A stretch of 23,937 nucleotides of DNA from JACZSB01 sp965372015 (GTDB taxonomy: Bacteria; Fidelibacterota; Marinisomatia; SCGC-AAA003-L08; TS1B11). The stretch lies in contig CBDVAP010000032.1 in NCBI GenBank assembly GCA_965372015.1, forward strand, positions 1-23,937, given 5' to 3'. The notes beneath the pieces are model-generated. The model saw only the letters and a list, made by a program, of their open reading frames with translations, was not told the DNA's origin and made no database searches. The translations under genes and the position numbers were made by a program. Shown piece after piece: positions 13,457 to 21,531 of the stretch (the stretch's first letter is position 1; every line of letters starts with the position of its first letter).

Positions 13457-14737
13457 TTATATCCCGGCGCGGGCAATCAGGGCCTCCAGATATCTGGATT
13501 TGACCTGTTTGCTGGCGAGGGCTTGTTTGATAGGGGGCAGCTTCAGGATCACTCCCAGCACAGCCGCCAGGGCGCGATGAGACCACAAAACCCGGTTATC
13601 GAAAATCAGATGGTGCAGCTGCCCGCGCTCGATGGCCATGACGACGGTTCGGTGGACCCCGTTGAGGGGCGTGATCACACGTTTTCCCCGGGCCACCAGG
13701 CGAATGTCCCCCTTAGTACAGGCCGGGACACAAAGACCGCAGCCCAGGCAGATATCAGCATTCAGCCGGGCCAATTTCATTCTAGGCCGGGCCGGATTAT
13801 TCGCGGTCACCAGGGTCATGGCCTCCACGGGACAGACATTCACGCACTTCCCGCAACCGTTGCAGTCATCCGTATCAATCTCAGGCAGGAAATTAGTGGT
13901 GTGTACCGGATTCAGGACCGCAAAACGCCGGGCGGCAAGCATGGCTTCGCAGCAACATCCACAACAGTTACAGATAAAATTGACGCTTTCCCGGACATTT
14001 TCGCCAAACTGAACCAGCTGATTTTCGTAGGCCTGCTGCAACAGGTCGAGCCCCTCGGCCGTATCAACCCGGCGCGCATGACCGTATTTGATCAAGGAGG
14101 CGGCTGAGTTGTTGAAGGTCATACAGATATCCATGGGAGCATCACATGCCCGGTTGACATGCATCATCTTGTGCCGGCAGTAGCACATGCCGACAGCCAT
14201 GTGAGCGGCGGTTTTGATGATTTGGGTAGCCCGCTCGTAATCGAGAACGTAAAGGGCGTTTTCGTCGGATAACGAGGGTTCGTGCACATAAGTCCGGCCC
14301 AGTTGCGTCTCGCCTCGGGTGAAAAGGTCGCGGATAAAATCTTCCTCCACATTCAGATACTCAAAGAAAAGTTCGCTCAGCAGTTTCTGATCGATATCCG
14401 TCCTGATGCGCATCATGGAAAACTCGAAGAAACCGGCCATGGGCGGCGGCAGCGCATAGACCGACTCGCCATTCTGCTCAATATCCACCAGGATTGCCCG
14501 GCCCGCCAGCTCGTCCAGCACTTTCCGGGTGCCCGCCAGGTCCATTTTCCAGATTCGGCCGGCGGTGTGCACCGAAAAGGGCTTAATGGGCAGCAGGGAG
14601 ACCAATTCCGCTTCCCGCTCACTGAACAGCATCTTGAGTATCTTGAATAACAGCTGCGACGGCGGCGCCCCCTGGGGATGCCGGTTCAGCCGCTCCGTTA
14701 ACCTGGAATATGCCGACTTGGTAGTTCGATGGGCCAT
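13457..14737 (-). CDS. Winged-helix / Cys-rich / two-[4Fe-4S] ferredoxin-domain protein
   Basis: 426 residues. Residues about 25-100 look like a winged-helix module ('LLFKILKMLFSEREAELVSLL', 'AGTRKVLDELAGRAILVDI'). The middle part has two Cys groups: Cys185, 187, 198 and 205 ('CYCRHKMMH', 'ACDAPMDIC') and a dense cluster at 256-263, 'CNCCGCCC'. A bacterial-type dicluster ferredoxin follows, with Cys292, 295, 298, 302 and Cys330, 333, 336, 340, which should hold two [4Fe-4S] clusters. Similar proteins are annotated in anaerobes only as 4Fe-4S binding proteins, and their task is not known to me. Electron transfer coupled to gene control or to an unseen redox enzyme is possible. The start is supported by GAGGAG 7 nt upstream. 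No signal peptide is present, so it is cytosolic. The HAD gene lies 150 nt upstream on the same strand. Confidence 0.88.
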   Translation of the reverse strand: MAHRTTKSAYSRLTERLNRHPQGAPPSQLLFKILKMLFSEREAELVSLLPIKPFSVHTAGRIWKMDLAGTRKVLDELAGRAILVDIEQNGESVYALPPPMAGFFEFSMMRIRTDIDQKLLSELFFEYLNVEEDFIRDLFTRGETQLGRTYVHEPSLSDENALYVLDYERATQIIKTAAHMAVGMCYCRHKMMHVNRACDAPMDICMTFNNSAASLIKYGHARRVDTAEGLDLLQQAYENQLVQFGENVRESVNFICNCCGCCCEAMLAARRFAVLNPVHTTNFLPEIDTDDCNGCGKCVNVCPVEAMTLVTANNPARPRMKLARLNADICLGCGLCVPACTKGDIRLVARGKRVITPLNGVHRTVVMAIERGQLHHLIFDNRVLWSHRALAAVLGVILKLPPIKQALASKQVKSRYLEALIARAGI

Positions 14738-14887
14738 ACTAACGCTCCTCGATCTTCACTGACCAGGTGTAAAGTACAGGGCTGTGCCGCACTGATCAAG
14801 AATTAGTTATTGCGCTTTGATTCGGGGACTACGCACTGAACAGGGCCACGGGGCCGCTGAGAGGCATACAGGGCCGCCCTTTAAGTG

Positions 14888-15637
14888 CTAAGTGATAAAC
14901 GGTAACAGGTCGGACAGTTGGTCCAGGGCGCCGATGCGATTATCTGTCGGGCCCGGCAACGCCTCTGGGTCGGTATACCCCCAACGGGCCAAGAAACTGC
15001 GGGCGCCGGTGGCGGCTACCTGCTGGACATGGTGCGGATTATCATCCACGAAGATAAAGTTTTGGGGCGGGCAATCAGCCTGCCGGGCCAGAGACAGCAG
15101 GGCCTGGGCCTTGTCCATGCCGCGCTCCTTGGTCCACAGGTGAGAAGGGGGGATACCCAAGTCCCAGACCCGGTTGAAATAGCGGATCGACTCGCGGTCC
15201 TTGGAGGTGATGATGAACAGCGGCAACCGGCCCTTGATCTGCTCCCAACCGTCAATAAACTGAGGGTACCTGCGGTTCAGTGCGAGCCAGCGGCCGGGGT
15301 CGGCGGAGCGCAGTTGCCCGCGGGCCTTGAAAAACAACGGCTCGAAAGCAGCCAGGCTAGCCGCCTCCGCCTGCAGTTTTAGTCCAAACCGGGCTCGATC
15401 AACTGCTCCGGGCTGGTGGTAGGTGAAATGGATCAGCGCCCAGAATTCAGGAGCGCTATGGGCCAGGTGGCGCAACCGCCGGAAACGCTCCACCGCCGAC
15501 CGGTCAAGGGCCTTGAAATCGGTGAGCGGTTGCTGCTGGCCGTTGAGCAGGCGCCAGGCGTTCAGGGCGGTCAGGTGGCACTCGTCCACGCTATCGCAGA
15601 TCACGCCGTCGAAGTCCAGGGCCAGGTGGGTTTGCAT
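14888..15637 (-). CDS. HAD-superfamily hydrolase
   Basis: 249 residues from the ATG at 15637. A TTG at 15673 would add 12 residues that do not fit the family. HAD motif I, 'DFDGVICDS', is at residues 8-16 with nucleophile Asp8 and acid/base Asp10. Motif II is 'IITSKD' (about 142-147). The motif III Lys probably lies in 'TKERGMDK' (169-176). Motif IV, 'FVDDNPHHV', is at 196-204. A helical cap lies between motifs I and II (about 20-130). It should be a cytosolic phosphatase of small phosphorylated compounds, related to phosphoglycolate phosphatase-type enzymes. The substrate cannot be assigned. No clear Shine-Dalgarno is visible. It is the first of three minus-strand genes and is divergent from the envelope operon. 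Confidence 0.88.
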   Translation of the reverse strand: MQTHLALDFDGVICDSVDECHLTALNAWRLLNGQQQPLTDFKALDRSAVERFRRLRHLAHSAPEFWALIHFTYHQPGAVDRARFGLKLQAEAASLAAFEPLFFKARGQLRSADPGRWLALNRRYPQFIDGWEQIKGRLPLFIITSKDRESIRYFNRVWDLGIPPSHLWTKERGMDKAQALLSLARQADCPPQNFIFVDDNPHHVQQVAATGARSFLARWGYTDPEALPGPTDNRIGALDQLSDLLPFIT

Positions 15638-15864
15638 GGGGCTGAGTTTAGCCGTAGCGGCGGGCGGGGGCAACCGGTGGCTTTAGTGGCAGTGGCGGTG
15701 GTAGTGGCCGCAGCAACACGCCAAACCAGTACAGCTTTGGGTTCACGATTGCACCTAAAGCCCCCCACGATAGCCCCTCAAATGCCTCACCAAAGTCTAG
15801 CTTCTACCTCTGGCGGAAAACCTTTTGGCGCCTGCAAGGTCCGCCATTATTGGAATCGCCGCCG

Positions 15865-15893
15865 TTGCCATGTTAAACTAGTACCCCGATAAT
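15865..15893 (+). promoter_or_regulatory. Sigma70-like promoter of the envelope operon
   Basis: TTGCCA (15865-15870) and GATAAT (15888-15893) are separated by exactly 17 nt. The boxes match the -35 and -10 consensus at 4 of 6 and 5 of 6 positions. Transcription would start near 15900, giving a leader of about 135 nt before the ATG at 16035. Bacteroidota themselves use a different promoter form, so this fits better if the host is outside that phylum. Confidence 0.45.
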
Positions 15894-15925
15894 GTTCGCA
15901 CAGAATCTGAGGCTGCCGTTGGGAG

Positions 15926-15942
15926 ACTCCCGACGTGGGAGT
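15926..15942 (+). promoter_or_regulatory. Hairpin in the operon leader
   Basis: ACTCCC (15926-15931) pairs with GGGAGT (15937-15942) around GACGT. It lies about 26 nt after the predicted transcription start and has no T-run, so it is not a terminator. It may stabilise the 5' end of the message or bind a regulator. Confidence 0.35.
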
Positions 15943-16034
15943 TTGGTGGCCTGTACCGGGGGCGTAGTGATAAAATCAACGCGTCTCTCTCTGATAGGAT
16001 TATTCGCAGCAAGTTTGAAAATAAATAATTACCG

Positions 16035-17699
16035 ATGATTTATCACTTTCCGGCCTCGATTACGCGCTGGCCGTCCCTGGCCCGGCCCCTGATGGGGATG
16101 GTCCTGCTTTCTATGCTGGGTTGCGACTGGCTGGAGGAGCTACCGGACCAACCGCCGCTGTCCAATACGCCGCCCGAGACTTACCTGAGCGTTACAACCG
16201 ATGCGGTCATCTATGCCACTATCGACTATGTGGACTGTTCCACCGGCGGTTGCGACACAGTCTGGACCTACTATTTCGAAGGGGATACCAATCTCCCCGC
16301 CGATGGGTTGGACACCCTCCAACACGCTCTACAAACTACCCTGACCAGCAGGCAAACGTTGCATTGGTGGGGGGAGGACCCTGATGGGGATGTGATCGGC
16401 TATTACATCCGCTGGAATACCCAAAGCGGCTGGGCCACCACAACCGCTGAGGACAGCACTTTTATCGTGCCCATCCGCCAGGATTCCAACCTGTTTTCTT
16501 TCGCGGTCAAGGCCATTGACAACGACAGCCTGGTGGACCTCACTCCGGCCACCCTGGTGTTGCCGATCAAAAATACACCACCGGTGGTGGCCTTCCGCTA
16601 CCGGAGTAATCCCATCGTCGCCAACCCGCAGGTAGTGCACCGGACGTACCCCACCCGGACCTTCATCTGGGACGTATCCGACGCCGATGGCCGGGAGACG
16701 GTGGACAGCATCTATTGGGCCCTGGATGATACCACCAGTTGGAACGCCCTGGATGCGATGGCCTATAGCAGCATTACTCTGGCGGACAGCGCCACCCCAT
16801 TTGCACTGGACGGAATCGGAAGTGTCTTCCTGACCGATCTATCCGATACTACCCACATCTTCTATCTCAAGGCCAAAGACATTGCCGGGGCTGAAAGTCC
16901 CGTCATCCAGTTCCCCGATACCCTGGACGAGAGCACGCCTGATACTTGGCGGGTGATCCCGGTGGTGGGCGAAGTGCTGCTGGTCGATGATTTCGTCGAT
17001 GACCAGCTAAACAATTATGCTCTAAACTGGTACCAGAGTATTCTTGATACTATTCCGGGCGTAGGGGCTGGGAATTATTCGGTTTGGAAAATCGGTGAGG
17101 ATCTACCTTATTCCGGAACGGATGTGCTGGCAACCTTGTCCTATTTCAAATACATAGTCTGGTTCGCGGCTATCTCCGGGACGGAGACTTATGATGAAGC
17201 CAGTAATTCCATTTACCGCTTTCTGCAGAGCGGCGGCCACCTGTGGATCAATGTGACCGAGCTTAGTGATACCACCCTGATCTGGTTTCCCTTCGATTCA
17301 AAAACTGGGGTGAATCCTGTTGGCCGCCGCTTCGCAGTCCCAGGTAAAAGAATTGAACATGAATGGGATTCCACGCTGGATCTGGTAACTTCATTGGGTA
17401 TTTTCTACCGCTTTAATTCGTTCGCTCTAAATGACACCAGCGCTCTCGACTCGTTAAACGGCCCCCATTACCAGGTGATCTACCGTCTACAGGAACCGGG
17501 AGACGCCGATCTCTGGGTGGGTCAACCGATCCTGGCGGCTGAATACGACCACCGTAGCCTGCAGACTCCCAATGCCGGCAAGGTGATCCTGAGCACGATT
17601 CCACTGCATGGTGGCACTGACAACGGCGCCCTGCTCGAGGGCGAAGGCACCGCCGGCAAGTTTATCTCCTGGGCCTTGAGAGAAAGGTTTATGAAATGA
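16035..17699 (+). CDS. Lipoprotein with FN3-like modules and a GATase-like C-terminal domain
   Basis: 554 residues. The N-terminus has basic residues, a hydrophobic stretch and lipobox LSMLGC (Cys30), so the protein should be lipid-anchored in the envelope. Residues about 48-178 and 182-295 look like two fibronectin-III-like beta-sandwiches ('PPETYLSV', 'WWGEDPDGDVIGYYIRW', then 'PPVVAFRY', 'FIWDVSDADG'). From about 313 ('EVLLVDDF') to the end, the pattern resembles the class I glutamine-amidotransferase-like fold seen in secreted FCB proteins ('YFKYIVWFAA', 'FLQSGGHLWIN', 'GKVILSTIPLHGG'). No catalytic Cys is evident there, so a binding role is more likely. It is the first gene of the operon, and its stop overlaps the start of the TonB receptor by 4 nt (ATGA). 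No clear ribosome site is seen at 16035. Confidence 0.8.
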   Translation: MIYHFPASITRWPSLARPLMGMVLLSMLGCDWLEELPDQPPLSNTPPETYLSVTTDAVIYATIDYVDCSTGGCDTVWTYYFEGDTNLPADGLDTLQHALQTTLTSRQTLHWWGEDPDGDVIGYYIRWNTQSGWATTTAEDSTFIVPIRQDSNLFSFAVKAIDNDSLVDLTPATLVLPIKNTPPVVAFRYRSNPIVANPQVVHRTYPTRTFIWDVSDADGRETVDSIYWALDDTTSWNALDAMAYSSITLADSATPFALDGIGSVFLTDLSDTTHIFYLKAKDIAGAESPVIQFPDTLDESTPDTWRVIPVVGEVLLVDDFVDDQLNNYALNWYQSILDTIPGVGAGNYSVWKIGEDLPYSGTDVLATLSYFKYIVWFAAISGTETYDEASNSIYRFLQSGGHLWINVTELSDTTLIWFPFDSKTGVNPVGRRFAVPGKRIEHEWDSTLDLVTSLGIFYRFNSFALNDTSALDSLNGPHYQVIYRLQEPGDADLWVGQPILAAEYDHRSLQTPNAGKVILSTIPLHGGTDNGALLEGEGTAGKFISWALRERFMK

Positions 17700-20512
17700 G
17701 ACCTTACGTCCTGAGTCTGCTTTTGTTCTTCGTCGGTCTGCTCCCGGGCCAGGAGACGGTCTCTCTCAGGGGCCGGGTGGTGGACAGCCGCACTGGAGGA
17801 CCGCTGGTGGGGGTGAACGTGATGGTGAAAGGTACCTACCACGGCTCATCCACCGACATCGACGGATATTACTCAATATCCGGCATCACCACGGGCGATT
17901 ACGATCTCCAGGTGTCGTATATCGGCTATAAGCTTATCCAAAAAAACGGCATAGCGTTAGTGGTCGGCACTGAACTGGTGGAAGATTTTGCCCTGGAGGT
18001 GACCGCTTTATCCTTCGGCCGCGATATTGTTATCATTGGTAAAAAACCGTTATTCGACGTGAGTATCACCGCCTCATCCACAAAAATATCCCGCTCCGAC
18101 TTAGAAGCTATGATCGTGGATGATATAGTGGACATCTTGAGTAACTCCGGCGGTGTATCCACCACCGACAATGAAGTGCATGTCCGCGGTGGCCGCCTGG
18201 ACGAAACCCTTTTTATTATCGATGGTGTGGCTACCAGGGACCCGCTCACCGGCTACAGCGCCAACCTGTACATCAACGCCGACGCCATCGAGGAGATGGA
18301 AATTCTCACCGGCGGATTCAACGCCGAGTACGGCCAGGCCATGTCGGGGGTGGTGAATGTGAAGCTCAAGGAAGGGCGGGAAGAGCTGGAAGGCAGTTTC
18401 AAATACACCAGTGATGATATCGGGCTGGCTGAGAACTACAGTACGCGCCGTCTTGAATTCAACCTGGGGGGACAATCTTTGCTTGAACGGGGTATCGAGA
18501 AACTGGGCTTGAGCATCCCGGGCCGATTTTTCTTCTTCCTCAACGGCTATGGTAAGGTCTCCAAAACCAACCTGCCTGCCGCCGACCGGCTGTATCCGCA
18601 CCTCAATTTCAGGGCGCCCGGCGGACTGGTCTCCCAGCAGAGCCTCCAGCGGCTCATCGAGCAGCTGGCGCCCGGGGAAGAGAACGACTGGCATACCATG
18701 TTCAAGTCCACCTGGCGCATTAACCCCCGGATCCAATGGTCGCAGACCTTCGACTTTTCGATGAACATCAACCAGGCCTATTTCATGCCCCGGGCCTTTT
18801 CCAAAACCTACTTCCCTTACCGCTTCATCGAGATTCTGGACAATTACAATACTATCACCCGCACAGCTCTAATGGTCAACTCCATTTTCATCCACACCCT
18901 CAGTCCCCGCAGCTTTTACGAGGTGAAAGTGGCCCGCTTCTCCACCGCGGAGCACAGCGCGGTTCAGGATCTACACTGGAGCGAGTACCGGGAGCGCCTG
19001 GACCTGGAACCCAAGTATTTCAACCCTTCCAGTCAAGACGGCGATATCAAGATTGACTATAGGGACGGCAAATACGATGCGGGCATGTCCCCGGAGTGGT
19101 ACGATACTCAAAGCGATAACAATTTGATCAAGGGCGATTGGACCTACTCATTTTCGGATCGCCAGCGACTCAAAAGCGGCTTCGAGGGCAATTGGACTAC
19201 AATTCAGGTGGTGGATATCGATGAGCCCTGGACCGGCACCACCGGCCTGGGGGTCAACTTCGACATCTACCGGGTACGCACCCACAACGGCTCATTCTAC
19301 ATCCAGGACAATCTCACTTTTGAAGGGATGATCGTCAATCTGGGGCTGCGGTACGACTATTGGATCCCGGGGGCCGACCTGGAAACAGCCATCAACGACA
19401 CTACTCGCGCAGTGGGGATTGACTTGGCTGAAGCCCGCCAGAAATTCGAGCGGGAGTCCTTTAATTTCCTGGGCCATCGGGTAAAAAGCTACTTGAGCCC
19501 CCGGCTGGGTATCTCGCACCCGGTGACCGATAACGATGTGCTTTATTTCTACTTTGGGCATTTCTCACAGCAGCCCACCTACCAATATGTTTTTGCCAAG
19601 ATCAAGAGCAACTCCCAGGGCACCTACCAGATTATGGGTAATCCCACCCTGAATCCCAAGACTACGGTGCAATACGAGATAGGGGTTAAGCACCGGTTCA
19701 ACGAAGACCAGATCCTGGAGCTGAAGGCCTACTGGAAGAACATGTACAACTACGAGACCTCCCAGACCGTCATCTCCGAAAACCCCCGGCTCTCGAAGCA
19801 GCGCTATAACATGTACTTCAATGCCGACTACGCCCGTTCGCGGGGTGTCGAAGCGGTCCTGCGGATGCGGCTCTGGCGCAACTTCTCCACCGATGGGAGC
19901 TTCAGCTACTCTATCGCCACCGGCAAGAGTTCCAATCCCGATGACAACCAATTGGTGCAGGCCGGGGCGCTATCGGAGAAGCCGTTGGGGGAGAATTTTC
20001 TGGCCTGGGACCGGCCGTTGCGGATATTCCTGAATTTTTCCTACTATCGTCCTCCCGGACAGTCCGGTTGGCCCTGGCTGCACGATTGGGGCGCTGCTTT
20101 CCGGCTGGACTACGAGTCTGGCCGGCGCTACACCTCCATGACCCTGTTGGAGTCGCCTGACACGACCGGTTTGCCTCTGGGCCAGCGCGAGAAAAACGGC
20201 ACGATATACTACTGGGGCACTCGCAACTCAGACACACCTTATGACCGCGTGGGAAAACAGCCCCGGTTTATTGTGGACTGCCGGTTGTACAAGAATTGGA
20301 ATCTGGGCGGCACTCGTCTGCGCCTGCTCTTCGAAGTGGAAAATCTGTTTAATGCCAGAATCCCCCGGCGAATTAATCCTTTCACCGGTGAAGGCTTCGA
20401 TGAAGGAGAGTATTTCTCCTACGATCTAATTGATAACCCCAACCCGAATGAGGACCCCTCGCGGTTTGAAAAGCCCCGCATGGTAGAGCTCGGCCTGCAG
20501 GTGTACTTCTAA
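17696..20512 (+). CDS. TonB-dependent outer-membrane receptor with carboxypeptidase-regulatory-like domain
   Basis: 938 residues. The signal peptide spans about residues 1-19 ('LLLFFVGLLPGQ'). Residues about 22-105 are the carboxypeptidase-regulatory-like sandwich ('GRVVDSRTGGPLVGVNVMVK', 'DIDGYYSISGITTGDYDL'). The plug spans about 125-235, with 'VHVRGGRLDETLFIIDGVA' and 'GGFNAEYGQAMSGVVNVKLK'. The rest is a large beta-barrel ('GLRYDYWIPG', 'YLSPRLGISHPV', 'PKTTVQYEIGVKHRF', 'LLFEVENLFNARIPRRINPFTG') ending in 'VYF', the usual C-terminal aromatic signal. It imports or secretes a large ligand across the outer membrane. No SusD-like partner is beside it; a PorV-like barrel takes that place. Its start overlaps the upstream stop by 4 nt and has GAAAGG 8 nt upstream, and its stop overlaps the next start (TAATG). 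Confidence 0.95.
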   Translation: MRPYVLSLLLFFVGLLPGQETVSLRGRVVDSRTGGPLVGVNVMVKGTYHGSSTDIDGYYSISGITTGDYDLQVSYIGYKLIQKNGIALVVGTELVEDFALEVTALSFGRDIVIIGKKPLFDVSITASSTKISRSDLEAMIVDDIVDILSNSGGVSTTDNEVHVRGGRLDETLFIIDGVATRDPLTGYSANLYINADAIEEMEILTGGFNAEYGQAMSGVVNVKLKEGREELEGSFKYTSDDIGLAENYSTRRLEFNLGGQSLLERGIEKLGLSIPGRFFFFLNGYGKVSKTNLPAADRLYPHLNFRAPGGLVSQQSLQRLIEQLAPGEENDWHTMFKSTWRINPRIQWSQTFDFSMNINQAYFMPRAFSKTYFPYRFIEILDNYNTITRTALMVNSIFIHTLSPRSFYEVKVARFSTAEHSAVQDLHWSEYRERLDLEPKYFNPSSQDGDIKIDYRDGKYDAGMSPEWYDTQSDNNLIKGDWTYSFSDRQRLKSGFEGNWTTIQVVDIDEPWTGTTGLGVNFDIYRVRTHNGSFYIQDNLTFEGMIVNLGLRYDYWIPGADLETAINDTTRAVGIDLAEARQKFERESFNFLGHRVKSYLSPRLGISHPVTDNDVLYFYFGHFSQQPTYQYVFAKIKSNSQGTYQIMGNPTLNPKTTVQYEIGVKHRFNEDQILELKAYWKNMYNYETSQTVISENPRLSKQRYNMYFNADYARSRGVEAVLRMRLWRNFSTDGSFSYSIATGKSSNPDDNQLVQAGALSEKPLGENFLAWDRPLRIFLNFSYYRPPGQSGWPWLHDWGAAFRLDYESGRRYTSMTLLESPDTTGLPLGQREKNGTIYYWGTRNSDTPYDRVGKQPRFIVDCRLYKNWNLGGTRLRLLFEVENLFNARIPRRINPFTGEGFDEGEYFSYDLIDNPNPNEDPSRFEKPRMVELGLQVYF

Positions 20513-21531
20513 TGGCCCGAACAGGCCGGATACTGCCGCTGCTGGTGCTTTTGCCGGCCCTTTCCGTGGGCCAGGCCCTATTCCAGAACCTGGGGGGACA
20601 ACGGGCCGGTACGGCGGTGTTTCCATTCCTGCACATAGAGACCAGTGCTTCCGGGGCCGGGATGGCGGGCGCGGGGGTAGCCATGCCTTTGGATGCCTCC
20701 AGCATGTTCTACAACCCGGCCAACATCACCTTCCTGAAGCGCAGGGACCTGGTACTGTCCCGCCTGGAATGGGCAGCCGACATCGTCTATGATTACTTTG
20801 CCTTCTCCGTTCCCATAAAGCAACATCACACTACCGCCATCAGTTATGGCGTGTTGCATATGGAACCGATGCTGGAAACCACCGAGTACCTGCCATTCGG
20901 CACCGGCCGGGAATTTATCTTTCGCGACGAATTTGTGGCCCTGACCCACAGCATCCAACTGGCTGACCGGTTTGCGTTCGGTAGCACCTTCAAGTACGTT
21001 AAGGAAACCCTGGATAACCTGGAAAATGTGACCATGGGCGCCTGGCTGTTCGACTTCGGCACTTACTATCATACCGGCTTCCGATCACTGCGGGTCACCT
21101 CATCGTTCTCCAACTTCGGTAGGCAGGCCCGGCCTGAGGGGACCTATTCGAAACTCATTCTAGACCAGGAGGGTACGGAAGTGCTGGTGGACTCCATGGA
21201 GTTCAGGGCCTTCTCGCCTCCCACCACTTTCCGGTTGGGAGCCGGCTACGAACTGCTGGAGCAGTCCGGCCACCAGTTGAGCCTGGCCTTTCAGTTGACT
21301 AACCCGGCCGATAACGCGGAGATCTATGCTCTGGGCTTTAACTACGTCTATAAGCGCATGGTCTCCTTGCGGGCTGGGTATGTGAGCAACACCGGCGGCT
21401 TCGGCCTTTCGCTGGGGGCCGGGCTTAGACTGCCATTACCCGGCGGGAGCGAGCTGCGGCTGGATTACGCCTACTCCCAGCGCGAATACCTCACAGTGCC
21501 CCAGCATTTCAGCATCGGGTTCGGACTATGA
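20512..21531 (+). CDS. PorV/PorQ-family outer-membrane protein
   Basis: 339 residues. The signal peptide spans about residues 1-21 ('LLVLLPALSVGQA'). The family block is clear: 'FLHIETSASGAGMAGAGVAM', then 'DASSMFYNPANITFL', then amphipathic strands of a FadL-like barrel ('FAFGSTFKYVKETLD', 'FRLGAGYELLEQ', 'MVSLRAGYVSNTGGFGLSLGAGL') and a C-terminal 'HFSIGFGL'. In Bacteroidota, PorV shuttles type IX secretion cargo to the attachment complex at the cell surface. Related proteins are also common in FCB lineages where their role is less clear. The start overlaps the TonB receptor stop by 1 nt, and the stop overlaps the next start by 4 nt, so synthesis is coupled. This gene is the main hint that the operon concerns secretion or surface assembly. 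Confidence 0.85.
   Translation: MARTGRILPLLVLLPALSVGQALFQNLGGQRAGTAVFPFLHIETSASGAGMAGAGVAMPLDASSMFYNPANITFLKRRDLVLSRLEWAADIVYDYFAFSVPIKQHHTTAISYGVLHMEPMLETTEYLPFGTGREFIFRDEFVALTHSIQLADRFAFGSTFKYVKETLDNLENVTMGAWLFDFGTYYHTGFRSLRVTSSFSNFGRQARPEGTYSKLILDQEGTEVLVDSMEFRAFSPPTTFRLGAGYELLEQSGHQLSLAFQLTNPADNAEIYALGFNYVYKRMVSLRAGYVSNTGGFGLSLGAGLRLPLPGGSELRLDYAYSQREYLTVPQHFSIGFGL

Larger units (their letters stand above)
15638..16034. other. 397-nt divergent intergenic region: promoter, leader and small repeat
   Basis: No credible gene lies here. Nearest the HAD gene is a short 6-nt tandem run (15685-15708; units AGTGGC, AGTGGC, GGTGGT, AGTGGC). The middle holds no clear feature. The right half carries a sigma70-like promoter (15865-15893) and a leader hairpin (15926-15942) for the envelope operon. 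Confidence 0.5.

Noticed and set aside
15685..15708. Four 6-nt units of (A/G)GTGG(C/T)
   Set aside because: Short, degenerate and GC-rich; it could arise by chance in this DNA.
15416..15892. 158-codon plus-strand open frame across the HAD gene start and the operon promoter
   Set aside because: It overlaps HAD motif I on the other strand, has no ribosome site and shows low-complexity composition.
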